A stretch of DNA of 64,000 nt from an uncultured Prevotellaceae bacterium (lineage in GTDB: Bacteria > Bacteroidota > Bacteroidia > Bacteroidales > Bacteroidaceae). Below the pieces are notes generated by a model. That model was not told the DNA's origin and did not search any database. It saw only the letters and a program-made list of their open reading frames with translations. The DNA is taken from the NCBI GenBank assembly GCA_902801375.1, contig CADCIB010000006.1, positions 62,001 through 126,000 of the forward strand, written 5' to 3'. Position 1 is the stretch's first letter; the number at the start of each line of letters is the position of its first letter. Of this stretch, positions 34,767 to 41,944 are shown piece by piece. Both the position numbers and the translations under genes were made by a program.

Positions 34767-35852
34767 TTAGTCAACAAACACCACCTTGCGTGGGTTCACA
34801 CCCGTAGAGGCAATCTTGCCTACATACTGCATGTTCTGGTCGAAGTGGTAGATGGCACCGTTGTTAACGAAGTCGGTGGTCATGATATACAGGTGACCCG
34901 TTTCCTCGTTCATGCTCATGCCGTAGACCGATGTGCTGCCAAGTTCCTCCGGTGCACCCTTCAGGAACGATGTCTCACTCAGGCTGCCAGTCTTGGCATT
35001 GTACGATGTGAAGTAGTTGGTCGTAGCGTAGGTGCTCCAGTCGGTCACGGAGTTGCAGAGATAGAGCATGCCGTTGTGAGCTGTCCATGCCGAAGCATTG
35101 CCAATCTGCTTGAATTCGCCCGTCTTCACGTTCAGCTCTCCCCACGGGTAGCTGTAGTCGGCACCGTAGCCCTGCACGAAGATATGGTCGGCAGTCTCGA
35201 TGATACGGTCGGGATTGTCCATCACTTCGAAGTAGGTAGCCTCCTTGAACGACTTCATGTCGATACAGGCCACGCGCTTGTCGGCACCCCATCCTGAGCA
35301 CGTACAGTAGATCTTGTCGTCTTCCTCGATGATGTATTCGGGGTTCTTGCCTACCTCCACTGTGCCGAGAAGGCTCAGTGTGCTGGCATCGTACTTGGCC
35401 ACGAAGCCGCCGTAGCAGGTCACGTAGAGTGCACCGTCCTCAATCACACCGTAGCGGGGATCGCCCAGATTGTCGTCTACATGGATGCTCTTCTGCACCA
35501 CGCCCACGCTGTTCATCTTGTAGATGACCTTAGAGCCAGAGAGGATGACATACAGGTTGTCCTTGTCGTCGACGAGGATGTCCTGACCCACATCGCCCAT
35601 CTGAACACCATTCTGAGCCATGAAGAGGTCGCTGTTGTAGCCCGTGTCGGTCTTCCAGTCGAAATACATCAGTCCAGCATTGTTCTTCTGGTAGGCACCT
35701 TCGTTGAGGACAAAGGCGCGACTCTCGGCCATTTCCACTTTTGAGCCTTCCTTGGTCCAGTCCCATTCGTCGTCATCGTCGCTACACGAGGTAAAACCAG
35801 CCGTTAAGGCCATAGCACAAAGTGCTGAAAGATACAAACTTCTTGTTTTCAT
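34767..35852 (-). CDS. btuG: BtuG-like surface beta-propeller lipoprotein (YncE/DUF5074 type), 361 aa
   Basis: Lipoprotein signal with lipobox ending 'GFTSC' and an Asp-rich start 'SDDDDE' typical of surface export in Bacteroidetes. The mature part has repeated beta-propeller blades ('DILVDDKDNLYVILSGSKVIYKMNS', 'YGVIEDGALYVTCYGGFVAKYD', 'PEYIIEEDDKIYCTCSGW'). BtuG in gut Bacteroides is a surface cobalamin-binding partner of BtuB with this fold. The gene lies 33 bp after btuB and 81 bp before the chosen btuF start, under the same riboswitch, which supports a role as the external B12 capture protein; binding itself is not shown by sequence. Confidence 0.85.
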   Translation of the reverse strand: MKTRSLYLSALCAMALTAGFTSCSDDDDEWDWTKEGSKVEMAESRAFVLNEGAYQKNNAGLMYFDWKTDTGYNSDLFMAQNGVQMGDVGQDILVDDKDNLYVILSGSKVIYKMNSVGVVQKSIHVDDNLGDPRYGVIEDGALYVTCYGGFVAKYDASTLSLLGTVEVGKNPEYIIEEDDKIYCTCSGWGADKRVACIDMKSFKEATYFEVMDNPDRIIETADHIFVQGYGADYSYPWGELNVKTGEFKQIGNASAWTAHNGMLYLCNSVTDWSTYATTNYFTSYNAKTGSLSETSFLKGAPEELGSTSVYGMSMNEETGHLYIMTTDFVNNGAIYHFDQNMQYVGKIASTGVNPRKVVFVD

Positions 35853-35885
35853 TTTTTCTTGATATTTTAATGGTTAATGTTGAAT

Positions 35886-37904
35886 TTATAGTTCTATCGT
35901 GGCTCCCACACTCCAGGAACGGCCTGGCATGGGGTAGTATTTGATGATTTCATATTGCTCGTCGGTCAGGTTGTGCACCGTTCCCTGCAGTTTGAGGCGG
36001 CAGGAGCGTAGGCGGAATTCATGCGAAAGCGTGACGGATTGTTCGGCATATGCCTTCAGATGATACTCCTGCGTGGTCAGTGCTGAGCTCCATCTTTCGC
36101 CTTGTGCCAGAAGGCTGTAGCCCACATTCACCCACGGCGTATAGAGGAGCAGCGACGCGTTGCCGTTGTGCTTCGGGGTATACGGCAGCTGACGTCCATA
36201 GCTGGCAGAGCGTTTCTCGTGGTCTTCCGCTTTCTGCCAGGTGTATGCCCCGGTCAGCAGCAGCGACACTTTTCTGCCGAAGGGAATCTCTGTGGCCATC
36301 GTTGCATCGATGCCGTGAATGTACACCTTCCCAAAGTTGGCCATCTTCCATACATAGGTTGAAGGGAAGGCCACAATCTTGTCGGTCACATCGTTGAAGT
36401 AGCCGTCGAGGGTCACCGACAGGTATTTCATCCACCTTGCGGGCTGTCCGCTCCATGTGATGCCCACATTGTATTCGTTGGCGTTCTCTGGGCGCAGGCC
36501 GGTGTTACCCATGCGGATATAGTAGAGGTCGTTGAACGATGGCATGCGGAACGTGCTTTTGTACATCAGTCGGATATACAAGGCCTCATTCGCCAACACC
36601 CGATACGACAGCGAGGCCGATGGCGAGAGCCGCCGACGGTCGTCGGGCTGCTTTCCAGCCTTCACCTTCTCTGTGGCGTAGGTGCCCACCAACGAAGCAT
36701 TGAGCGTCAGTCGGTTCCAGACATAACGGGCCGAAAGGGCGGTCAGCGACGTGGTGCGCTTGGGATACGGCGGGTTGTTCAGGTTGTCGGAGATGGAGAT
36801 GTTGCTCCGCAGGTCGTTGAACGCGATGTCCTCAGCCAATGCGAAGGTGAGGTTGTCGATGGGGGTCCATCCCACGGTGGCTGAGGCATAGTATTCATTC
36901 TGCCGCGCCACATCGGTGAGTTTGCCGTCCTGATATTTCACGTCGGTGTCTTCGTAGCGGTTCCACGAGTGGGCATACTTCACTCGGGCGTGCAGGCTCC
37001 ACTGTTGGTTGAACCGTTTCCGCCATACCGCCTGCGTGAAAAAGTCCTCGTCCCAGAGCCGTTCGTCACTCTTGTCGTTATAGAGAATCACCGCTCCAGG
37101 CAAACCGCGCTCCGAGCGAAACCAGTAGGCTTTCACGTCCAACTGGCTATTGTCGGCCAACGTGTTGTAGAGGTTGGCCTCGCCCTGCCACGACTCGATG
37201 TCGGAGTTGTAGCGCTTCTCGCGTGTACGCATGCGCCCATTTTTTAAGGTAAAGGGATATACTCCATCAGCCCGCATGTAAGTTCCACCCAACGAAACGG
37301 CGGTCCTCTCGCTGAATGACTGCGTCAAGCGCAGCGAGGGCGATACCAATCCCCATGAACCACCGCGCAGCGAAGCCTTGAAATGAGGGGTGAACCGCCT
37401 TCTCTCTCCTCCATAGTAGGGTCGCTCTGTGGTGATGCTCAGCACGCCGGCCGACGCATAATGACGTGCCGACTGCATTTGATCATCCTCCTCGCCCATA
37501 GCCAACGACAACTCTTGGATGTTATCCGTCTGGTAGCGCCCGATGTCTATCTGTCCAGCCTGTGTGTTGCTGATGGTCACACCGTCGTAGCTCACCGCCG
37601 TATGGTGGGCGCCCAGGTTGCGCACGCTCACTGTCTTCATGCCGCCGATACCGCCGTAGTCCTTCACGCTGGCCCCAGCGAATTTCTTCACGGCATCGGC
37701 CAAGTTGGTCAGCCCCAATAGCTCCAGCTCCCGATGGGTCATCAGCTGGATGGGCTTGCCACCCGTCACGTCGCGCTGCAGACGATGGGCGGTCACCGTC
37801 ACTTCGTCGATGGCATGCGTGCGACTGCTGATGCTATCGTGCTGGGCATACATGCCAGCCGACAGTATCACAGCGATACCCAAAGCCGTTAATCGTTGAA
37901 ACAT
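35886..37904 (-). CDS. btuB: TonB-dependent outer membrane cobalamin receptor (BtuB), 672 aa
   Basis: Signal peptide ends at about residue 20 ('AGMYAQ'). A TonB-box-like 'HAIDEVTVTA' precedes the plug domain ('LTNLADAVKKFAGASVKDYGGIGGMKTVSVRNLG', 'YDGVTISNTQAGQIDIGRY'), and the rest is a 22-strand barrel ending in an aromatic/hydrophobic terminal strand ('WSVGATIEL'). The true ATG is at 37904; the longer frame would start at a TTG. The cobalamin riboswitch just upstream and btuG, btuF and btuC downstream make vitamin B12 or a corrinoid the likely substrate. Confidence 0.92.
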   Translation of the reverse strand: MFQRLTALGIAVILSAGMYAQHDSISSRTHAIDEVTVTAHRLQRDVTGGKPIQLMTHRELELLGLTNLADAVKKFAGASVKDYGGIGGMKTVSVRNLGAHHTAVSYDGVTISNTQAGQIDIGRYQTDNIQELSLAMGEEDDQMQSARHYASAGVLSITTERPYYGGERRRFTPHFKASLRGGSWGLVSPSLRLTQSFSERTAVSLGGTYMRADGVYPFTLKNGRMRTREKRYNSDIESWQGEANLYNTLADNSQLDVKAYWFRSERGLPGAVILYNDKSDERLWDEDFFTQAVWRKRFNQQWSLHARVKYAHSWNRYEDTDVKYQDGKLTDVARQNEYYASATVGWTPIDNLTFALAEDIAFNDLRSNISISDNLNNPPYPKRTTSLTALSARYVWNRLTLNASLVGTYATEKVKAGKQPDDRRRLSPSASLSYRVLANEALYIRLMYKSTFRMPSFNDLYYIRMGNTGLRPENANEYNVGITWSGQPARWMKYLSVTLDGYFNDVTDKIVAFPSTYVWKMANFGKVYIHGIDATMATEIPFGRKVSLLLTGAYTWQKAEDHEKRSASYGRQLPYTPKHNGNASLLLYTPWVNVGYSLLAQGERWSSALTTQEYHLKAYAEQSVTLSHEFRLRSCRLKLQGTVHNLTDEQYEIIKYYPMPGRSWSVGATIEL

Positions 37905-37919
37905 TGACAAGTTCTTTTA

Positions 37920-37943
37920 AAGCCTCTTCCTCGAAAGGCTGTT
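37920..37943 (-). promoter_or_regulatory. Expression-platform hairpin of the cobalamin riboswitch
   Basis: On the minus strand AGCCTTTC and GAAGAGGCT pair (one bulge) between the B12 box and the start codon, followed by TTTAAAAG. It could be a terminator or a block to ribosome binding; the start codon is 15 nt downstream. Confidence 0.5.
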
Positions 37944-37954
37944 ATAAGACATAT

Positions 37955-38165
37955 TCCGCAATGGCAGGTCTTCTGACTTATTGCCTGAAACGCGCGCCTT
38001 CCCATCTTGCCAACGAAGTAACAACTCGTCTACTTGTCAACTTGTTTACTCGTCAACTAAAAAAAGACAGTGGCATCCTTGCGCGTTCCCACAAAGGCAA
38101 ATCACAGCAGCGGGACTGTCGGGGACTTGCACCCCGTTCCCTTTTCATCGCCCGCAGGCGAACCA
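37955..38165 (-). ncRNA. Cobalamin riboswitch upstream of btuB
   Basis: Minus-strand conserved blocks are all present in order: AAAAGGGAACGGGGTGCAAG and TCCC..ACAGTCCCGC..CTGTGA (about 38145-38105), GCCACTG (38074-38068), TGGGAAGGCG (about 38010-37995) and the B12 box AGTCAGAAGACCTGCC (37978-37963). The peripheral stem after GCCACTG holds an added GTTGACGAG/GTTGACAAG-type repeat (38018-38060). It senses adenosylcobalamin or a related corrinoid and should repress btuBGFC when B12 is abundant. Confidence 0.93.
38018..38060. repeat. GTTGACAAG-type short repeat inside the riboswitch
   Basis: On the minus strand AGTTGACGAG, TAAACAAG, TTGACAAG, TAGACGAG and TTGTTACTTCG follow one another: degenerate 8-9 bp units like those at 16345-16440 and 41490-41535. 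Confidence 0.75.
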
Positions 38166-38175
38166 TTTGCGGCTG

Positions 38176-38206
38176 CAAAGGTACGAATAAGCGAGAACAA
38201 TACAAA
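38176..38206 (-). promoter_or_regulatory. btuB operon promoter P1 (TTTG-N19-TACCTTTG)
   Basis: Minus-strand TTTG at 38206-38203, 19 bp, TACCTTTG at 38183-38176, ending just before the first conserved block of the riboswitch. Confidence 0.85.
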
Positions 38207-38260
38207 AAAAAAGTCAGAAATTTTTTTTTATTGTCGAGCGAAAGTACCTTCGGCGCATGC

Positions 38261-38291
38261 CAAAGTTACGAATAAGCGAGAACAATACAAA
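38261..38291 (-). promoter_or_regulatory. btuB operon promoter P2, duplicated copy (TTTG-N19-TAACTTTG)
   Basis: Minus-strand TTTG at 38291-38288, 19 bp, TAACTTTG at 38268-38261. It lies in the second copy of the 85-88 bp tandem repeat; a third, -7-only copy (TACCTTTG, 38356-38349) follows. Confidence 0.8.
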
Positions 38292-38460
38292 AAAAAAGTC
38301 AGAAAACTTTTTATTTTATTGTCGAGCGAAAGTACCTTCGGCGTATGCCAAAGGTACGAATCAGGTGTATGAATCGATATTTCGGACATACATGAAGCAT
38401 GTCCCTACAGTCGGTTCAAATGAACCGCAGAGACTCTCAGAAAGAGCTCCTTCTTCAACT

Positions 38461-39129
38461 TTATTTCTCGTAGGCAATCAGCGAGCTCTTGCCGCCCGTG
38501 ATACCTTCAAAGTAGGGCGGTTCATCGCGCAGGTAGATGTCGTCGTAGATGAAGGGGGCTACGATGGTGTCCTTGCGGTCGGGCAGGATGAGGCCGAACT
38601 TGCCGTCTTTCTGCGCGATGATGGGCATCGTCACGAGGTCGTCCACATAGACATAGCAGGTGCGCAGGAAGTCGTAGTGCGGCGATACGAGGATGCCGCC
38701 CTCGTGGTCGCGGATGCCGAACTTGCCGTCCTGCTCGAATACTTCATGGAAGCGGACGTACTTGGAGATGACGCGCTCCACGTAATAGTTGAATCGCCGC
38801 TCGTCGCGAAGCATCGTCAGCAGGTAGTCGTAGGTGTCGCAGTAGTTGGCCATCGACCGCGCCACCACCACCTTGAAGTCCAGTCCGCTGATGGACTTGC
38901 GATTCAGGTCGATGTATCGCGCGATGGCCTGCTCCTTCTCAGCGTCGGTCAGCGTCTTCAGGGCTTCCTCGAATTTCTCCATGATGCACTTGCGGCCGCT
39001 CATACCCTTGATGTAGCGGTGCATCTGTCGCCCCATCTCCATGCACACGAAATGGTCCATCTGTTGCTGTTCTATCGGGTCAACGTATTGTTGCTCAAAG
39101 TTTTCACATGTTATCTTTTCCATAATCAT
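38461..39129 (-). CDS. WG-repeat-like cytosolic protein, about 222 aa
   Basis: No signal peptide or membrane helix. The N-terminal two thirds are charged and helical ('FEEALKTLTDAEKEQAIARYIDLN'). The last third has two units like WG repeats ('QDGKFGIRDHEGGILVSPHYDFL' and 'KDGKFGLILPDRKDTIVAPFIYDDI'), a fold of short beta hairpins common in Bacteroidetes. Function unknown. Start taken at the ATG at 39129 (39123 also possible) because the -7 promoter element TAACTTTG sits at 39154-39161, inside the longest frame. Confidence 0.7.
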   Translation of the reverse strand: MIMEKITCENFEQQYVDPIEQQQMDHFVCMEMGRQMHRYIKGMSGRKCIMEKFEEALKTLTDAEKEQAIARYIDLNRKSISGLDFKVVVARSMANYCDTYDYLLTMLRDERRFNYYVERVISKYVRFHEVFEQDGKFGIRDHEGGILVSPHYDFLRTCYVYVDDLVTMPIIAQKDGKFGLILPDRKDTIVAPFIYDDIYLRDEPPYFEGITGGKSSLIAYEK

Positions 39130-39153
39130 CGTTCTTTTTTTGTTATCTGTGGG

Positions 39154-39161
39154 CAAAGTTA
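39154..39161 (-). promoter_or_regulatory. -7 promoter element of the WG-repeat-like gene
   Basis: Minus-strand TAACTTTG (39161-39154), 25 bp before the chosen start. It rules out starts upstream of 39154. Confidence 0.6.
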
Positions 39162-39304
39162 CAAAAAAATCGATTAAACGAAGAAAGAATAAGTAAAAAA
39201 CTTATTATTTTGAGTGAAAGATTTTTATTTAATAAATGAGCAAAAAGCCAAAGGAAATATTGTTTTTCTTTGCATTTCAGTTTGTTTTCCGCGTCAGAAA
39301 ATAA

Positions 39305-39337
39305 CCCGCACCGACTCCACTGGGGAGCCGATGCGGG
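39305..39337 (-). terminator. Terminator of the pnt operon
   Basis: Arms CCCGCACCGACTCC (39305-39318) and GGAGCCGATGCGGG (39324-39337) pair with two mismatches; TTATTTTC follows on the minus strand. Located about 50 bp after the pntB stop. Confidence 0.8.
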
Positions 39338-39384
39338 TCAACAACATTCATATTCCGTAGTCGGTCAGAGCTGGATGCGGTAGC

Positions 39385-41487
39385 TTAATGGATGCCCTTG
39401 ATGAGCTTTTTCAGTGTCTCCTTGGCATCGCCAAGCTCCAGGTAGACACCCTTCTCGCGGCTGTAGAGCGGATTCTCCACACCAGCATAGCCGGGCTTCA
39501 GGTCGAAGTTGCAGATGATCACCTCCGGAGCCTTGTCCACATTCAGCACGGGCATGCCATAGATGGGCGTTCCCTCTGCCTCGCGGGCGGCGGGGTTGAG
39601 CACGTCGTTGGCACCGATAACGACGACAGCGTCGGTCTTGCCGAAGTCATCGTTGATCTGCTCCATCTCGAACAGCTTCTCGTAGGGCACGTCGGCTTCG
39701 GCCAGCAGCACGTTCATGTGGCCCGGCATACGACCGGCCACGGGGTGGATGGCGAAGCGCACACGGGCTCCGTGGTCCTCCAACAGCTCGGCCAGCTGCT
39801 TCACCTGATGCTGAGCCTGTGCCAGAGCCATACCATAGCCAGGAACGATGATAACGTCTTTGGCGGCAGAGAGCACTGAACAGGGATCGGCCTTGGCGGG
39901 AGCGGCGGCTGTGGCTGCCGTAGCCTCAGGGGCGGCATGCACACCGGCGATGAGTTTCTTCAGCGTTTCCTTGGCATCGCCAAGCTCGAGATAGACACCC
40001 TTGTCGCGGCTGTAGAGCGGATTCTCTACACCAGCATAACCGGGCTTCAGGTCGTAGTTGCAGATGATCACTTCGGGTGCCTTGTCCACATTCAGCACGG
40101 GCATGCCATAGATAGGCGTTCCCTCAGCCTCGCGGGCAGCCGGGTTCAGCACGTCGTTGGCACCAATCACCACTACGGCATCGGTCTTGCCGAAGTCGTC
40201 GTTGATCTGCTCCATCTCGAACAGTTTCTCGTAAGGCACATCGGCCTCAGCCAGCAGCACGTTCATGTGGCCCGGCATACGACCTGCCACGGGATGGATG
40301 GCGAAACGCACACGGGCACCACGGTCTTCGAGGGCCTCGGCCAGTTGCTTCACCTGATGTTGGGCCTGTGCCAGAGCCATACCATAGCCAGGTACGATGA
40401 TGACGTCCTTGGCTTGTGCCAGCACGGTAGCGGGTGATGACTGTTGGGGGGCGGGTGTTGAGGCGGCGGGTGCAGCCTCTATCTGGGCATTCAGTGTGCC
40501 CACGCGAGCTTCAAGGGCCTCAACGAGGGCCTCAAGCTTCTTGACTCTTTCTTCTAATTGCATAACACGTTGTTCTAATTGTTTGTTGTGTTCAGAATCG
40601 GGGGTGTTGGTTGTTGGTTGATGGTTGATGGGTAATGCGGGTTTGCTCGTTGTGGGCGGAACCAGGATCTTGATAAGGCTACGGTTCATGGCTCGGCACA
40701 TGATCTGTGTGAGCAGCAGACCCGAAGCACCCACGATGCCGCCGACGGCCACAAGGAAGATGTCGCTGATGGCCATACCGGCGATGGAGCCGGCCACACC
40801 CGAGAGGGAGTTGAGCAGAGAGATGGTGATGGGCATGTCGGCACCACCCACACGGACGGAGAAGAACAGTCCGAAGAGCGATGCGCTGACCAGTGTGCAC
40901 ACCAGGCAGACCGTAGGATGGCCGCTGGTGAAGGTGCCCACCAGGATGAGGCATACCGTCAGGACGAGGAAGAGCATGGTGAGCACAGAGTGGTTGCTCC
41001 ACACGATAGGTTTCTGCGGCAGCACACGGTGTAGCTTGCCTGCAGCCACGAGACTGCCCACGAGCGTGATCATACCGACGGCCACGGCCAGGAGCGACGT
41101 GAAGTTGACAAATGGCTGATAACCTTTTATGATGATCTCAGCCAGTTGCTCGTCGCTGAATCCCACGCCCATGGCAGAGAGCACACCCACCAAGGCCGAG
41201 GCACCACCGCCAAGGCCGTTGAAGAGGGCTACCGTCTGTGGCATCTGGATCATCTGCACGCGGCGGGCCATGGTGCCACCGATGAGGGCACCCACGAGGA
41301 TAGCCGGATAGATGGTCCAGGCACTGACCACGCCGCTGAAATACAGCGTGGCCACCACACCGATGAGCATGGCCAGGGCCGACAGCAGGTTGCCGTTGAC
41401 CGAGGTCTTCACCTTGCTCATCATGGAGATGCCAGCCAGCACGCAGACGGACAGCAGGGCACTGATGATAATTTGTATTGCGTTCAT
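39385..41487 (-). CDS. pntB: NAD(P) transhydrogenase beta subunit with duplicated NADP-binding domain III, 700 aa
   Basis: Inner-membrane subunit of proton-translocating transhydrogenase. Residues 1-270 are membrane domain II (about nine helices; 'MPQTVALFNGLGGGASALVG', 'GGADMPITISLLNSLSGVAG'). Then comes a linker ('PALPINHQPTTNTP', encoded by a GGTTGTTGGTTGATGG-type repeat) and a coiled coil of about five heptads (304-337, 'LEQRVMQLEERVKKLE'). Domain III follows twice: 359-516 and 542-700, each with 'VPGYGMALAQAQHQV', 'HPVAGRMPGHMNVLLAEADV', 'VIGANDVLNPAA' and 'GYAGVENPLYS'. The copies differ at only a handful of residues; most DNA differences are third-position. A normal PntB is about 460 aa with one domain III. 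Both copies have NYD or NFD where E. coli has KRS for the NADP 2'-phosphate. Confidence 0.93.
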   Translation of the reverse strand: MNAIQIIISALLSVCVLAGISMMSKVKTSVNGNLLSALAMLIGVVATLYFSGVVSAWTIYPAILVGALIGGTMARRVQMIQMPQTVALFNGLGGGASALVGVLSAMGVGFSDEQLAEIIIKGYQPFVNFTSLLAVAVGMITLVGSLVAAGKLHRVLPQKPIVWSNHSVLTMLFLVLTVCLILVGTFTSGHPTVCLVCTLVSASLFGLFFSVRVGGADMPITISLLNSLSGVAGSIAGMAISDIFLVAVGGIVGASGLLLTQIMCRAMNRSLIKILVPPTTSKPALPINHQPTTNTPDSEHNKQLEQRVMQLEERVKKLEALVEALEARVGTLNAQIEAAPAASTPAPQQSSPATVLAQAKDVIIVPGYGMALAQAQHQVKQLAEALEDRGARVRFAIHPVAGRMPGHMNVLLAEADVPYEKLFEMEQINDDFGKTDAVVVIGANDVLNPAAREAEGTPIYGMPVLNVDKAPEVIICNYDLKPGYAGVENPLYSRDKGVYLELGDAKETLKKLIAGVHAAPEATAATAAAPAKADPCSVLSAAKDVIIVPGYGMALAQAQHQVKQLAELLEDHGARVRFAIHPVAGRMPGHMNVLLAEADVPYEKLFEMEQINDDFGKTDAVVVIGANDVLNPAAREAEGTPIYGMPVLNVDKAPEVIICNFDLKPGYAGVENPLYSREKGVYLELGDAKETLKKLIKGIH

Positions 41488-41489
41488 AA

Positions 41490-41535
41490 ATTATTGAGTT
41501 GACGAGTTAGCAAGTTAACAAGTTGACAAGTGACG
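41490..41535. repeat. GTTGACAAG-type short repeat between pntB and pntA2
   Basis: TTGAGTTGACGAG, TTAGCAAG, TTAACAAG, TTGACAAG in succession: degenerate 8-9 bp units fill the whole gap between the two genes. Confidence 0.75.
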
Positions 41536-41536
41536 A

Positions 41537-41848
41537 TCACTTTTTCTTCTTGTTGAACATCATGAGCATGCGGTGGGTGACACCGAAACCGCCAAAAACA
41601 TTAATGGCTGCCAGGATGATGGCAGCGCAACCTACAATCTGTGTCAGCACTTGGGTGCCCGTCGATGCATCGTTGTCGAGCAGGGCCAGACCAGTGGCCG
41701 AGATAGCGCCCACAATGGTGACGCCCGACAATGCATTCATGCCCGACATCAGGGGCGTGTGCAACAGACTGGGTACGTTCTTGATAATAAAATAACCCGC
41801 TATCGTGCAGACCACGAAAACGAGTATCAGTATCCAAGGACTAATCAT
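41537..41848 (-). CDS. pntA2: NAD(P) transhydrogenase alpha subunit, membrane part (PntA2), 103 aa
   Basis: Three or four membrane helices: 'WILILVFVVCTIAGYFII', 'LHTPLMSGMNALSGVTIVGAISATGLAL' and 'TQIVGCAAIILAAINVFGGFGVTHRML'. The last block is the alpha-subunit membrane region of split transhydrogenases, as in Rhodospirillum. With pntA1 and pntB it completes the proton-pumping enzyme. Gene order is pntA1-pntA2-pntB; the gap to pntA1 contains a 16-bp inverted repeat. Confidence 0.93.
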   Translation of the reverse strand: MISPWILILVFVVCTIAGYFIIKNVPSLLHTPLMSGMNALSGVTIVGAISATGLALLDNDASTGTQVLTQIVGCAAIILAAINVFGGFGVTHRMLMMFNKKKK

Positions 41849-41852
41849 AAAA

Positions 41853-41940
41853 AGAGTTTGGAGTTAGGAGTTTGGGGAATAGGAATTAGGAGTTATCAGT
41901 CAGGATTAATACCTCACTTCTAACTCCTAATTCCTAACTG
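41853..41940. repeat. GGAGTTAGGAGTT-type repeat forming a 16-bp hairpin in the pnt operon
   Basis: TAGGAATTAGGAGTTA (41880-41895) is exactly complementary to TAACTCCTAATTCCTA (41921-41936), loop 25 nt, preceded by GAGTTTGGAGTTAGGAG units. Related tracts occur at 12376-12405 and at the 3' end of metY (17740-17757). Confidence 0.8.
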
Positions 41941-41944
41941 AAAA

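Larger units (their letters stand above)
38176..38362. repeat. 85-88 bp tandem duplication carrying the promoter
   Basis: The block beginning TACGAATAAGCGAGAACAAT at 38182 recurs at 38267, and a shortened end recurs at 38355 (TACGAATC). Each unit includes an A8-9 run, AGTCAGAAA, an A/T run and CGAGCGAAAGTACCTTCGG. Differences are a few substitutions and length changes in the A/T run. Confidence 0.9.
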
